Below, piece after piece: positions 32,952 through 48,811 of a DNA stretch of 64,000 bases. How positions within the stretch are numbered: the stretch's first letter is position 1; each line of letters begins with the position of its first letter. Both the position numbers and the translations under genes were made by a program. Source of the DNA: Bombus terrestris (Eukaryota; Arthropoda; Insecta; Hymenoptera; Apidae); assembly GCF_910591885.1 (NCBI RefSeq), contig NW_025963553.1, forward strand, positions 186,001-250,000, written 5' to 3'. The notes beneath the pieces are model-generated. The model had not been told where the DNA came from. It did no database searches and worked only from the letters and a program-made list of their open reading frames with translations.

Positions 32952-35900
32952 GATACCGTTTATGACATTAAGATCTCATTAGTAAAGTTATATCATTAAA
33001 ATCCTACTGTTCCTAGAGAATATATATAGTTAAAACTTCCAGAGGATCAACAGGTAAAGAAATTGTTGATAAAAGCATTGTTAGTGACAACTGACTGTAA
33101 TCGATATCTGCTGGGTGAAGTTGTGTGTTCTGAGAATCTGTGTTAATGCAAGGATTCTGTTACAAATCATCGACTAAAGAGCCACCGGGCACGTCCGACC
33201 GATCGATCGATACCACGAACCTTGAATGAATTAACGCTCAAGGTGGAACGGATTTAATAGATCGGGTGTTAGTGTAATTTGACACTTTGTATACACTTGC
33301 TTTATGCAAACAAAGTTTGTTGATGTTCTGAACTCGATGGTTATAAGATCTTATTGAAACTCCAGTATTTCACCCGCACGGTACGACACTTTGTTGATGA
33401 TTGTCCTTGTATGTTGTTGATACTCCCCATCAGCCGTTAAATTTTGTTCGTCTATCGTACTTTTCTAGTCAGAGGTTTTCCCTGATGTTTTTCCCTACTG
33501 TCTAAGTCATCAGGTTTGCAGCTCGGGGAGGACAGATAATTCGGAATTTCCCAAAGGAAGGAGAGGTGTCGTCCGAGCCATAAAGGGACGGTCACTCAAA
33601 ATACCGAATAGATTCATTTAAATAATTATGAGAAACAAGTAAGTTTTGTAACCACAAGTTTTCAAATGTTATAGTTTGAATCTGTTCTTATAATTTTAAA
33701 AAGACCTTACAGCCAGGATCTCTAAAGAATTCGATGAAAATTCTCATGAGACATCGATTGAAACAATTAAACGCAACAGAGAATGGGTATAATCATATAA
33801 TTCCTCCCCATTTCAAAATTCATTCATATACATCGATGTTTGTTTTCATATTTGTTTTATGTGTGAATAATACGTATTTATTGGCATCAAAATATTTTCC
33901 GTTTCAATTCCTGGTCATTTTAGATCGAAACTTCCAAATATCGTTGATTAAAAATTTTTTAATTTTTAAAATGAAAGGCACTAATTATAGGACAAAAAGT
34001 TGTTTCAATTATTTGAACATTCTGCTTCATTCCTACAATAACATATTTTATTTTAAATGAAAACAAGAAACAATACTATTGTGTATAAGTTTAACGGAGT
34101 GACACAGATGATTTGTAGCTAACACTGTAGCTAACATAGTTTCTGCAATATACCCTCTAATCGAGTAGAAACAAGGGGATTTTAGAAATTTCTATTAACC
34201 GACAGTATTGTCAACAAGTTTTAACAATGACTGAAGGTTGCAAAATTAAATATAAAATGATTTATTAATAGCATATGCGGTGTTAAATTTGTAAATAAGC
34301 AGTTTATCTTTTAAGAATAACAAAGACAGCAGAAAATAAAGATAATATTCTAATTATATTGCAAACTAACGAATAATGTAAAGAATTTATTTTTGTTATC
34401 TATATCACAGATTTTAGGTAAAATATTAATTTACTTATTACTAGGAGATTGAATTTGAAATATAATTAGAATTTATAAGGGACACCTTTAAACTAGCAGA
34501 TATTTGGTAGCAGTTCTCTAGCCTTTGTACAATATAACACAGTTCGGTTTAATTGAGTTTAATCCCTTTGACCAGCCAGTTTCCAATTTCATTAATGGCA
34601 TAATCTCCTGACAATTTCATACCCTTCAAAAGAAACACGATTTTCTATTATTGTTTTACAATCGCGGAATATGATCAGTGTTTCAATTAAGCTCCACTGT
34701 TCTAATTTCCCGTCTACGCACGATGTGGGTACACCGTTTTTTTGTTGTTTTTAGATACAAGTGACGAGAAATTATGAAATGATATTTTAAATTTAAACTG
34801 ATTTCATTCATTGATTTATTGTAGCGACAATGGTAACTTGTTTAAATAAAGATTTTATAAATAAAATATTTAAGGTCTAAAATAATAAATTGACACATGT
34901 GAAAACATTAAAGCTGTTATCCTTATTCATGGTCTTGTTGCAACGTGTTTAACGAGCGTAACGTAGGCGTGAAAACGAAAACGTTGAGACTCTTGTGGCG
35001 TAAAAAGACTGAATTCCTCATAAAAATACAAGAAACGAATACAAGAAACGTGCACATAGTTTATTCTCGATCTTGGATACATAAAACCAAAAAAAAAAAA
35101 AAAAAAAGAAAAAAAAGAAAGAAAGAAAAAAAAAGAAAAGAAAAGAAAAAAGAAAAAGAAAAAGGAACAAAAATTTTTATTGGTTATTTAACGAAACTCA
35201 TTGTATCATTTTTACTACTCTATATAAAACGTAGAATCATATACTGACGAATGTTATTTCGAATTTCTAACTTTAGAACGATAATTACATATTTGTAATT
35301 ACCAATAAGTGGTAGTAGCATTAAAAATATGGAATATTCAACGAGATGAAATATAGGTAAGGTATTTAAAAGAAAAAAGATTGAAACGTTCGATGTAAAA
35401 CGATGAAATTAAATGATTGGATTTGAAAACTTGATTCGGTTTAACAAGTCGATGAAAAAAGTATTCATCGTATGAAAAAAGAATTCATGTTCCTGTCGAT
35501 ATATCAACGACGTGCGCCGTTACTTCCGACTGCTCTGCAATTCAAATGCAGTACTCGAATATACATGGCGAAAGAAATGGAAATTGAGCAATTTAAGGGA
35601 ACGAATTACTCTCGCGTCCGCGTAACTTCAAAATGTTTCACGTGTCCGTATTTGCGAAACGAAATTCGTCGTTGTCCAATTAACACGCTTGCAGATGCTA
35701 CATTCACTTTGTTGCATATAGGGCTTAAATATATGAACAAATAGAACGGAGCAACTGTCATTAGCGTAATTTTAACGCGTTAAAATAAATTAATACATAA
35801 TTTCGTCATTTACGTTTATTACGTTGGTCTACGTTTTTTCATCTACGTCATCTACGGCACCTACGCGAATCTTATTAATTACGTTTTTGGCAGTGTTTGT

Positions 35901-36884
35901 TGCTATAAATGAAACTTAATAGTTGTTGAAACCGCTCGAAAGTCGTGTTCCTAAATCATTCCCTCGTCTCGTATCGTGTTCATCAAATGGAAAAGGAGAT
36001 TGTGTTTTAATGAAATCGCTTATTACTATCAATCTTGCTGTGTCACTCGCATAGGAGATGAAAGTGAGGAAGGAGAAAAAAATTAAGGTAAGGTCATCAA
36101 TGAGCAAAATGTTTAATGTAATTAAAATTGTAATTAAAATTGAGTCCGCTGCTAAATATATTCGATCAAATAGGTATGTTCAATAAACATTCGATCTCGT
36201 TCCCTGAAAGCTGTTCCTCGATATCTGGTTGGATACTTTGCGCACGGAAATACAGAGTGTCAACAGTAACAAACCCTCTATGTAGTGTTTTTGCTTTGCC
36301 CTTTTGAACAGGTAGATAACATTTTGCTTCGAAAAACGGATATATATTCCACGGATATGCACATACAGAGTATGTGTATAGATATACACATTGATATACA
36401 CCTTTGTACAAAGTGTCAAAAAAGTATTTATCGCGGTTTTTTTTTCAAGCCATTCTACACCTTCGATTTGATGAAAATTGGTTAAATAAGTGTAGCGCAA
36501 AATTGATCTTGACCACAATTTTCAGTGTCAAATTGTTTTTCTATTGCATCATATAGTGCTCATTAGAAAGGAGAGTTGCGTTCTTTTAGAAAAAATGTTT
36601 GAAATTTCATTAATACTTAGACTGATTAGATTTTATTCATATTTTAAGGTCAAATATGGAATACAATAACATCAATACTAATATCTACTTTTTTGTGCGA
36701 ATTACATACTACTACTAATTTTACACTACTTTACTTTTACACTACTTTCTTTACACTACGTTTTACTACTTCGTTAACACACTACATACATACACTACTT
36801 CTTTTCCCGATGGCTGAAACTAATCGTTGATGTTTATAAGCTACGAATTTTGTCCACAGCGCCATCGGAATCTTTATTGAGAAA

Positions 36885-38287
36885 TTAAAATACTACAATT
36901 ACTATCACTAAACTCAGCATCCATAATACACTATGTTTTTCAAGTTTAGATGAACGATTCACAATAACCACATCAGATCCAAACCAATAGCCTGTGTCAA
37001 CCTCATCCACGCACTGGAACTCGCAACATCGGCGTCCAATGCGGAATTTCTTGCAGCTCTGTAATAAAAAGAAATCGATTAATTGTACGGATCAATCGTC
37101 ACTAGACTACTCGAAAATCCAGGTCATTCAAAGAATGAAAGAAAAAAGAATTGCTCCAATTCAACCATTGCCTTTGCAAAACTAGTATTTGAGAACCATT
37201 GGTCAAATATATTATAACACTAAACGTACATTTCGGGAAGAATAATTTGTGCTATGAAACAAAATTTCATCAGCAGTTTCAACTTAAATATAGATCCGAC
37301 GATTATTTACGAACAAATAGTATAAATCTTTTAGCAATATGAAATTCGCAATATTTATTCAAATATTTATATTTATAGTACGCCATTAGCAAAGAAGACA
37401 TGTTTGCGTGCGTTATCGATTTTACGCTTTTGCCACGCAAACATGGAAATTGCGATTCAAAATTGAATTTGCAATGGAAAGGGTTGACGTTACGACATCA
37501 ATAACATATTTCAAAAACATTGATGATATCATACGGAATCAGAGAGATTCTATGAGAAGTTAAACGCATAATCATCCTATTGTAAATAACAGGAACAGAA
37601 AGTACACAAGGAATAATACAGAATCATCCTATCATCCTATCCTATTATACAGGATTGCTTTGATTCGAGCTCAAACATAGGCAAATCTGAAAGAATTTTT
37701 CGCAGAATTTCCTTCCCCTTTGAATTGGCTTTTATACAGAACGACTTTAATCTTTTCAAGGAAATACCTATAGAGTGTGACGATCTATGATTTTAAATAG
37801 AGAGGTATATCTGAAAAGAGGTGGATGTAAAACGTAGCATATAAAACGTAGATCAAATCTTTATTCAAGGATTTTTTCTCTTCGCAGAGAATCAGGTTTT
37901 CAAGAACGATCGAATATGTATGTACTCGATTTACACGTGAAGTTGTCATTAAAAATATTGTTGCGTTTAAAAAGATAAATATTGATTTAAATTTAACGAA
38001 ATTGTTAGTCCAATTGTTTTAAGCTTAAAGATATGTAGGTGTCACATTTATATATTGAAAATCTGGGAGCGGCATTAATTAACAAATCTAGTCACGCGCA
38101 CACGTACTTTAAAACCATGCTTGAAAATCGATATTCCCTGAAACAATGCATCGTTCTGCGCTTCCAATTTATTTTCGCACGAAGAATCAGTCCATTCATC
38201 GTTGCCGTCACCATCGCTACTGTAATCTATATTACTCGAATAAATTCTATATCTTGATTGGAAAATCGCATATTTTAACGAACTTTC

Positions 38288-38318
<31 letters not shown>

Positions 38319-41300
38319 TTTTTTTTTTAATGATTTTAATTGGCAATTTCCGAAATTGAACTATAGCTTGAGAATAAACCGATAATATTTGAGAGTATAT
38401 ATACATACATACATCATGTTTTTGATGGGTTTTGTAGTAAAATAATTGTAGAAAAAGCAAACTTTTTAAGAAAAAATTACCATATTCGAGTAATAAATTA
38501 TAGAAAATTACCAATGTAATTTAAAACTTAAAAAGAAGAATCTATTACACGTAATAAAGAGAAGGACTTGTTCACGAACGGCAATTCAACAAATACAGTC
38601 GTTGCAGAAACATAGTTTTACAAGGGAGAAGAATCTCTCTAGGAACTCGACGATATCACGCCAAGCGAAAATTCAATAAAGTGATTACTAACCGTATTAC
38701 CAGCGGCAATCGTGTTACGGCAATTCGTAAATAAGTTAGTCGTCTATTTGGAGAAACGTCGCTGGCAATATCGTCACATTTTAATTACGTCAGCGCTATC
38801 AATTGGTCTTGGAAGAAAGTTTTCCATTATGTACTTTTGCCCACGGCGTCGTTCCAACAAATGAATCCGAGTTTTGAATCGCTTTCTCTTATATCACGAA
38901 TTTGTAACGGTGTTTCTTCAAACTTTAAACGATTGTAATGAATGCCTTTGCGTACAAAGACTGATACCTGGTTTGACTAGAAGCTTCAGCTAATTAGTGC
39001 CCCAGTTAATTTGGATGTTCACTACCACGACACTTAAGAAGTGGCTTCGTGTCCGAGCGGATTTCCCCCAGGTAAAAAAAAAAGAAAAAGAAAAAGAAAA
39101 AGAAAAAGAAAAAAAATAGTTAATTTGGATGTTATAAAATGTTATATAACTTATCTAGAAGAACTTATCTTCTACTTGGTAGTCGCATAAGAGAAGACCG
39201 AGCCATTGAATCGCTCAAATAGATCAGCTGATTCGCTTAACGTATTTTTACTTCCGATGACGTAAACAAGAGCAGAAAGTACACAAGTAATAATACAGAA
39301 ATGTCAAATGTACAGAGGAATAGATTTCGTTAAATCATTAGCACGTAACATTTCCTTATAATTCTATTTGTGCATAGCAAAATAGCTTGCGTGCTTTCAT
39401 GAATTATAATTGATATTTAGAAGCTTTCATGTAGGTAGATATATAACTCGTGTTAATTAGTAATTTAACAATACATCATGACAACATAACATTTTCGTTT
39501 CTTCGTTTATCTCGTTATGCGCGTAAACGAATGTGTAAATAAAGACATATAATCAACGATAACATGTAGTGGCAAGCATGATAATTATCGACAAAGGAGA
39601 ATATTGGTGAAATGATTGTGGTGATTTCACTCGGTGTATCGGTAAATAAACTTTGATAGACATTGCCGGTGAATTCGCTGCCGGTGAAATCGTGTCGATG
39701 AAATAATTGTCAGTGATTTAAAGATAAGCCAATTTATTGATCTCCCCTTCATAGAGTTGTACGTCTCTCTATAAAACATTTAGCTTAGTCACACTAAACT
39801 GAACTGGACTGGACTGCAAGTAAGAAGATTGAAATGCAAAATTCACGTGTGAGATGGAAAGTTCGATAAGGCGATTATGTATATTAACCCGAAAGAAAGC
39901 TCATGGCTTTGCAACGCGTTACACGCAACACGGAATTTCCCTCGCTGAAATAATCCTATTACAACGATACGATTTTCCTTAACAGATCTCGCAATGTAAT
40001 TCTCCCTCTACAACTTTTTATTAGGTTTGAAACACGAGAGTTTCGAAGCTCTGCAAAGTCTCGCGAATCTAGAAATCGAGTTTCAACGTATTTTCGCTTC
40101 TTATTTTATAGCTGTTAATAGTTATTATCTCACTCTGCACGTACATCAAACGAGTACTTATGTAAATCCAAAGGAAACGGAAACAACCGAGAATAATTGA
40201 GGATAATTCGAATACGTACCAGGCGGCAATACAATTTCTCGCGATTAGTAAAGTGTTTCGCAAAGAAAAAAAAAGAAGGAAAATTGTATCGGAGAAATAG
40301 GGGAAAAACGGTGGCGTACATCAAGCAATCTTTATGGCTGTAATACATTTATTATTCATTTATGTTCATTTTCTATCGCGTAACAGACGTTGAAATAACT
40401 GGCAGAACGAGCATATAAATCTTGTATCGCTCGACCTGACTTCTCCCGATGGAAAAATATTCACCAGCCTGGGATCGTGCATCGCTAATTACTCCGTTCT
40501 ACTTTTCGAACGCGTTTCCATCCATACAGAAAAGCAAGAAGGCAAACCCTATCGCACAGTCATGAAGAGATGCAAAAGCAAGAAACCAACCAACGACATG
40601 CCGATCGACATGGTGGAAGCAGTCCTACAGAGGCTATTCACCATGGGACACGGACCCTCCCATTACGAGGGCCGCGAAGAGGCAGAGACCGAAGAAGAAG
40701 AAGGCATCAGCTTCAGCGTCGTCATCGGCGAAGGCGATGTCGTCGATGCCGCCGGAAGAATGAACACCAAGAAGGCTGCAGGAGTCGATGGAAGACTCCT
40801 GGACTGCTGGAAGCAGGAGCTGGAAGCAAGCTGGAACCAGACTGCTGGAAGACGGCCAGAGTAATACTGCTAAGGAAGCCGGGAAAGGATCGCGTACCGG
40901 CCGATAAGCATACTCCCAGCCATGAGCAAGATCTGGGAAAAATGCTTTAAGAAGATCATCGAGAGATGCATCGGAACGGACCCGTTCCATCGGAGGCAGT
41001 ATGGGTTCAGAAAGAAGAATTAGCTTAGCGAATACCGATAAGAACAGGAAGAAGCTGAAACGGGCACAACGAACGGCCCTGTGCATAACAACGACGGCAT
41101 ACCGTACCGTCTCCCACGCGGCACTTTGCGTGTTGACCGGGAATCTCCCGATCTACATAAAGATAAAGATGCTCGGAGAGACTTACGAGAGGAACAAGAT
41201 CCATAAGACCAGGATCGGCGCGGATGACGGCAACGAGCTGAAAGCGCAGGGAAATGGAGGAACTGGAGGCGCAAGGAAATTAATACCGAGTGCGCTGCTA

Positions 41301-42151
41301 TTTACCAAAAAGAAGATGGACATCGATCATCACACCATGCAGCTGTTAACCGGGTATGGGAGTGTGGCGGCACTCGACAAGCCAAATACCACCACTCGAC
41401 ACTAACTAGTGTCGGACGACGGCAGCGACATCTACAGCCCCCAGTGACAATTACAGCGGACCAGGCCCAACTACTACAACTATCACGCACGTCCAATAAA
41501 TATATAACGCACACACGGCCACCTCTACAGGAGTTTTGGTGTCTATAGAAAGAGGATTGGCAAGAGCAGCGACAGCAACTGTCTCGACTGTGGAGACCCT
41601 AACGACGATGCAGAGCACGCCCTGTTCACGTGCCCGAAGTGAACGGACAGAAGGATTGAGCTGGAGAACGCTCTTGGCGAGAAGATAGACGTGGACAATC
41701 TGATCGCCACGGTGACCGCCAAGAACGAGAGCTGGGATAAATTCAGGCAATTTCGCAAGACCGTCATGTCTCACAGGAGGGTGACAACGAAGGCCTTGAA
41801 GGAGGCAAGGAGGAGAACGAGAGCAACAACAACTACTCGGAGCAGTGAAGGCAGAGATACAAGACAACAAAGAACCACAGAAGGAGATCAGCCCAGTATT
41901 CCGAACTAGCTGAGAAGAAAACGAGAGCAATACAGAATATACAGAATAACTGCCCGAAGAAGAAGATACAACGGGGCATGAAAGGACAACCTGATGACTG
42001 CCGACAGGTTTTACCGGGGTTGTCTGTCCTCAAAGCAAAGGAAAAAGGAGGAGGGGTTTTTAGTGGGTATGGCAACAACATCCGCCCGAGTCCCACATAA
42101 CCCAGTGATCCGCATCACTGGGTATGCGTAACAGCATTTTCCCCTCCTCAC

Positions 42152-42204
<53 letters not shown>

Positions 42205-45200
42205 TACACTCTATCAATTTTAAGTTGATAATTTCGTTATTATATAATTTTTCTTAGTCTATACTGAATCCAGGAAGAAGAACTTTCATCCAATTACATA
42301 CTTCATTAATTCATGAATTATATTCGTTACCGTACGTACAAAAAGAAAGTTGACTGATATAAAAATTCAAAGGATAGAACTTCTAAGCTCGCGATTGGAA
42401 ACAGATTCAGTTCAATGGTTTAATTTGCCATTTAATTGAATTCTCTGGCAATTTCAGCGAACTGTGGGCTTTAAAAGTGTCCCGCATTCAAACGCAAGAC
42501 TTCTCCTCCACCTTTCCCTTTCTTTCAATTCCAACCTCAAGTAATTGACCTATTAATTCGACGATATATTTACATGCTCGCAAGGGATTCAAACAACTTC
42601 GTTTAACTGCGTTAAATTCGCAATTATAACCAACACGAATGTCTCAATCAATGTGCAGCTCGAAACAAATAAAAGATAATTAACTTTTCAATATAACGAT
42701 TGATATGTTTGATGAAGAAAAATTTATGAATTTTTAAAAACGTCTCCTAGTACATTTAGCATTTTTATGATAAAAACTTAGAACACACACGCACACATAT
42801 ACTATTCCATGAAATGATTTACACAGCTATGAGTCTAATCCTATGATATTATAAAGGGATGAACGAACTTTTCCTAATAAATATTACTTTATACAAAATC
42901 TTGTTTAAAAAAATTAGTTTTTTATTCTCATTAAATTAATTTAATATCAGAATATATAATTTTAGTCGTTATCAAAATTTTATGTCAAATGCGTTCATAG
43001 ATACATATATAAATAAATGTCTAATCCTATGTATTTATTTCAACTGAAATCTTAACTTAAATATTTATTAACAATATTCTGACGAATATGCAATGAAAGA
43101 TAAAAACAACTTTATTTTTCTTATAGAATGTCTCATGCTTCTTACTCATTTTATGTTTCTCGTTGTCAATGCGTAACTACTTATCAGCCGCATGAATGCT
43201 AAGTTTTACTACTGAGAAACGAAGAGACATATAGATGCAAATATACGCTACCTCGCGTGAAAAAAACGTCAGATACATTAACCAGAAGGAATATCCGATA
43301 CATATAAAATTCATAGCGTAGTTATTTATACATACGGAATAATTCTTTCTGTATGAAATATTCTTTCTTCTGAATTATTATTATAAATGTATGTCCATTT
43401 CCTACCTTAAAATGTCTCTCCTTTGAAAAACTCCATTTAAATATAACGATTAACAAAATATTACCAATAAAAATATTAAAACGAGATGCTGAAATAACCT
43501 TTTAATGAAGCACAAATGATTATTTCAACTTTAATTCTGTTAAATTTGAATTGAATCATTTATAAACCGAACAGGTGTATAAAATTTTATTGCGTAAAAA
43601 TCGTGAAGCTGAAAATTAGGAACGAATAACGAATGAGTAACCTAGTTTCATTAAAAGGTACGTGTACGCCGATCCGCGTAACAACTTCGACACTCCAATT
43701 ATTATAAAGCATGTATCCTTCAGAGATTTTTTGCGCGAACGCAAGATACCTTTTACACGTGCAACTGAATAAGTGGAACGTGATTTTCAATATTTCTTCT
43801 TGTAGAACCTGTAACAACGTAACTGTTTCACGAATATTTTCCCTGACACTTTTACAACGATGCGTAGAAATCTCCTTTTCTAATTAATAATTTCAGCATT
43901 TCTCTGAACAGTTTCGTTGCGATTAAAAAATATACAAAGCTTACGACGTGCTTGTTTAAAAATATTTATATGGAACAAGATTTCGAATTTGTCACATCAA
44001 TCGCGATCTCAGCAGGTGTAAATTAATTCGTTCTAATGAACGAATAAATTAAACGGCTCGTGACAAAAATTATCCCTGTCCATGTTTGTCTTTCTAAAAC
44101 TAATTCAAGGCGAGTTAAATGAATCGCTGTGTACCCTATTCGCGCAGCATGTGTTTTAACGACCAGCATGCAAGCGTTAACGGTGTACTTTAGTTTCTCA
44201 TGGTTGTGTTCAGCTGGTTGCTCTTAGAATGAGCATATACTTACAAAAGGAGGTGAACAGAACATAGCCTGGCACCATTTTGGCTCCATATGATAGCAGA
44301 CGCAGAGGTTGCAAACCGATGGTCCCGGCACGTACGTCATTCCATGCGAGACGGCTTTTCCTTCAAAATCAGTACAATCTTCTCCTAAAGCCACTGAAAA
44401 CGATTACCAGCGTCAATATCTTTGCCACTCGACAATCGTACGCGCAGTTACGCTAACCGTTTTAACGCCACGCAGCGTGATCGCTCTATTCGCGTACGGT
44501 GGTAAATTGTGCCACGATGTATGGTCACGATCATTAATTCGCAACGCGCTCAAGCGTGCTCGTCGCGAGTCATATCAGAGTTTCCTCTCGTAATTACTTG
44601 TTTTTCAAATAATCATAAACCAAATAAAAAAAAAAAACCAATATAAAAAATTACCTCTTGAATCGGAAAACCAAATCCTGCATTATATAATGTTATCACG
44701 CAAACGAAACGCAGAGCATAAATGAAGCGCGAGCACGTCGAACGGTATATTTCGATGAAAAAAACAGGATGAAAAAGGGCAGCGCGATCGCGTCGATCGG
44801 TACTCCTCGCAAATAAATAAACGAAGCGCTAGCGCGCTGCATAGCACAAACCGATACGGAGTCTTGAAACATCCGACACTAAAACGGTTAATAACATTAC
44901 GAAAACGACCGTACCAGGAAATTTTTGTTCAACGGATCCGCATTGCGGCTATCACGATGCTTCTTCGTTGCATCGATGCTTCATCGATGAGATTAAAGCA
45001 CCGTTGAAATAGGTTATTCGATTTCTTACATGGGGAAAAAGTTTTTATATCGTGTTTGCTGTTTTACTTCGCAAGTGTGCTTCACAGTATACGTTAGAAC
45101 TCCAAGTCGAGCTATCCGAGTTAAAGTCTCTTGAAACTTAAAACGGCGCTTAAAGGATATAGGTATAACAGAAGGTTCGTTTAAAATTCAAAAGTGTATA

Positions 45201-46369
45201 TACGTACATATACATTTGAATAAAAATAGCGGATAATCTCAAGTAAAAAAGTAGGTTCGTGTTAGTAAAATGGTTTCAAAATACTTGTCAAAAGTCAAAC
45301 GACTTGACTAATTAAGAATGGATGTAAGAGATTGAAAGCAAAGGGCATCTAAGAGTATCAATTAAGTAACAAACTCACGGTGACAAAGAGGTTTTCACTC
45401 GATCGAATTCAAATAAAACGGTTAATTTGAGCGAAACTTTAGGTACACGAGAAGCGACACGCGTCCTCAAGGACTACGAAGGTTCTACTCGAACGAATGA
45501 AAACTTTTCTCTGGCCCGGTGTGTATACACAAGACGTGCGAATTTAAAGTGCAGATTGTATTAATTGAAATAATTGCTTGGTTTGATCAAATTAATCGTT
45601 TTAAGCTGAAATGACGAAGGTCATCCAAGTAATTGATGTCCACTGTAATTATTTGTTAATCGCGCGTGGAATCGGAACGATTCGACCTCGTTCCAACGCG
45701 AATCGTTACTAAGGCAGAGACGGCAATTAATAATTGTCGCGTCATTTGTTCGATCGTGTTCACAAATTCAAATACGGCTGAGTGGCGGAAACAATTTATA
45801 ACACGTCCCGTACCGCGTAGGTCGTATACATATCTCAGGATGAATTTTTCGTACTTCGCCGCATATATTCTCCATGTTAGACATACCATAAAATATTTCG
45901 TGCAATCCCGTATTCCTGTCTAATGTCAGGAATTCTCTTTCCATACGTCTGCGTTTTCCATATTATCTATTTTGCTTATCAGTAAACATTCTTACAATTT
46001 GTGATTAATACTGTACGTACAAGAACGTTAAGTTTTTGACGTTGTAATATTTCACATGAAATAATAATGGCTGTATATCGACTAACTTATTAATTAATTA
46101 AATTCGTGTATATCAAATTTCCTATCATTTAATACTTTCGTGTAACTACAGGGATTTGATACTATGAAATGAAATATAAAACTTGGTAAAAAAACGCGCT
46201 TCGTTAGGAAATGAGGGTAATGATGCAAATATTTTTCGTAGCCATTATATAGAATTTCGATGGTATAATTAATCAGTATCAACTTACCAGCCCCTAACGG
46301 GAAGATAGTGACGAAAATAGTCTGCAAACAGATGATCGTAGCAAGTATTTTCGCATACAAGTCCTTCAT
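36885..46369 (-). CDS. Small secreted/anchored VWC-domain protein, copy 2 with divergent VWC exon
   Basis: The layout matches copy 1: exons 46288-46369, 44245-44393 and 36885-37058, with the same GTAAGT donors and pyrimidine-rich CAG acceptors. The signal-peptide exon and the C-terminal exon encode the same protein as copy 1. The VWC exon does not. It carries 17 nucleotide changes that replace about ten residues: K4E, H5D, E12K, V13A, V29L, F31V, S35M, R41Q and I43M in exon numbering, plus A to V in the codon split by intron 1. All six cysteines of the exon, the frame and both splice sites are kept, so copy 2 should give an intact but distinct protein. This looks like a functional paralogue or allele rather than decay. 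Confidence 0.85.
39020..39117 (+). mobile_element. Short SINE-like retroinsertion with A-rich tail, copy 2
   Basis: Same insert with the same 16-base duplications (39004-39019 and 39118-39133). The first A-run of the tail is two bases shorter than in copy 1. Confidence 0.7.
40526..42200 (+). mobile_element. R1-clade non-LTR retrotransposon, defective, copy 2
   Basis: This carries the same truncated, internally deleted and frameshifted element as 7575-9245, including the nested solo LTR. The poly(A) tail is 47 A (42154-42200) against 43 in copy 1. Two substitutions were noticed inside the element (one gives Asn-Asp preceded by Thr instead of Ser, one Val for Ala). The shared lesions show that the insertion predates the 33 kb duplication. 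Confidence 0.85.
41363..41529. mobile_element. Solo LTR nested in the R1 element, copy 2
   Basis: Same sequence, TG...CA ends and GGAG flanks as the copy at 8412-8578. Confidence 0.7.
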
Positions 46370-47498
46370 GGTTGTAAAGGATCAGGAAATTTGTTGCTGT
46401 AGAATGGGAAAATCAGGTGTTTTAATATAAGTTGTGCGGGCACTGGAGTGCGTAGACCAGAAATATCTGCGACAAAAATCAGAATACATTTGTTTTCACA
46501 TGATTGGATCAATTTTGTGTAAGACTAAGCTGATTGAACCTAACACGGGATAATTGTCCAACTTACGACCTTAACAAGCCCGCTTGATTCCCTATAAGTG
46601 CTTGAAATTGATGCTTGTATTCTTTCCAGATTAACAAGCTTTGCCCCCCCCCTCCCTCTCTATTTCCTTAGATCGAGTTAGACTGCCACAACATATTATC
46701 TTTCTTCTTTTCTTTTCTTTTCTTTCGATCTTTTAAAGCCTTAAATCGCTGGTTATTATAGTGTATACATTCGATTACTCTGTAAGTCGTAAGTACATGT
46801 TTTACGTTATTTTTCATTTTCCAGCTAAATTCCACAAAAACAAGAAATATACTTCCAACGTGTTTTCACGTGTCTCTAGCAAAGATCTCAAAAACAAGTT
46901 GCGGCGCAATTTAAAACGACAAATAGCACCGTGTGTCTCGTTGTGGCAACGCACGCTTCGTCAGCTTTTTAAAAGCGCTCTCTGTCTGCTTTTTTCTCTC
47001 TTCACCGCCTATTCGTTTTTTCTTAACGAGTGAAACCGTTTTTACGAGGACGGGAGCACAGAAATGACGTACTGGCAATTCTGTTTCGTGATGACACAAG
47101 CAGCCTGGTTTCAGTGAATTAAACCTGGCCCCAAGCTTCCAATTATCTCTCCCTTCCTTTCCTTTATTTTTCCCTTCTATATCGAGTTTGAGGTTTTCTA
47201 AATTTCCATTACAATCAACTATGGCTTTTCTTTATTTTATATGTTAGCCGATGATTCATGGCAAAAGCGTCGGCTGTAAAAATATTTGGAGTTGCAACAG
47301 CAACAAGTGTGTTTTCTCAAACAGAAAATATTGGAAGCGTACTCGTTGGCAAAACAGTTCACGGATAGTTCGTCCTCTGCTTGTTATTTGTTTCAATACC
47401 GTTAGCAAATAAATTCATGAAACATAGTGGTATCGCATAAATTGAAAATAAAAGCTTTGCGTATACTTGGTAGTTGAACTTTGGCTATTAAACGTATG

Positions 47499-47536
<38 letters not shown>

Positions 47537-48118
47537 GATTGCTTAGAATTTGGAGCTTAATAACATATCTCAAAATCATTGACATCAAAAAAGGTGAACC
47601 TTACTTACCAAATTTCCTTCCGTCAAATGATACATAAAAATTGAAAAAAATAATATACATAGTTTTGACTTTCTTCCGCATTATAATTTGAATCACTCGA
47701 TTTATTCGACTAAAGATAATCAAGCAATAACCTCACTTTACACGTATTCTCATTAAGTGAAATAGATCACATCAGGGATTTTCAAAAGTCGATGGAACAT
47801 TAATAGCGATTAATTATTTATGGATGTATTCTGCACGGTTAAAGCAATCGCCTAGTGAATTATCGAGTTCCAGGAATATGAGCGGTAAACAGGATTGCAG
47901 CTATAAATGACTCTCTAACGTGTATATTAGAGATGAATTTGATCATTTATCCTCATAATATGAAATACGCTTTTAAGTGGAAATCATAATTAACAATTTC
48001 TGGCAGCGAAAAGTAAATAAATCGATACGTTTAAATCAATATTAGAATTTCTTAATATTTTTATCAAATATTTTTGTCAAATATTTTAACATCGTAGAAG
48101 TGTCGTTGGAGAGAAATA

Positions 48119-48309
48119 TTAGGTTGTTCGAAATGTTTCTTTCGTTTTATAAAGAAATGATAGATGTACGATATTTTTTGCTTTATATTATTTTATTGAA
48201 TTATGTGCGATCCACCTTTCTCCAATTTAATATAAAATAACATAAAAGAAAAAATGTTGTGTATCTATCATTTCTTTATAAAACGAAAGAAAATTTTGCG
48301 ACAATCTAA
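48119..48309. mobile_element. Mariner-type MITE, copy 2
   Basis: Duplicate of 15161-15351 with the same inverted repeats and TA flanks (48117-48118, 48310-48311). Confidence 0.8.
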
Positions 48310-48811
48310 TAGAAATTTAGCTTTAACACAATATAAAAATGGATTGTTATGCCCCTAGGAGATAAGAACAATATGATTAATATTAATAATGAATACGTTA
48401 ACGTAACGTAAAGCAGCTTTTGCAGAAGGCTATTACCTGAAAATGTTTACTAAAGAATGATAACATGAATTTTCTTAAGTACCCCATTTGATACTTAATC
48501 TACTTTGTAAATACTGTACGTCCTAACTTTGAAAGAATGCAATTTTAGCCAGAATGTTTCAAATTACCTAGCTAGTTTCCTATTAATTAATTACCTAGTT
48601 TCCTTGTAATATAATTTATATTTACATTATCTCGCGTAATTCTTTCCACTTTATTGACTTCTAAACGTTAATGTAATATAATTTTTATAATATAATTTTA
48701 ATCAAAGTTATTTAAAATTTGTAGTATCTCATCCCTACTAGAATAATATTAACAAATGTGCAGAGCTCAAGTCGAATAACACCGGCTCAGATAAATGATC
48801 ATCAAACTTAC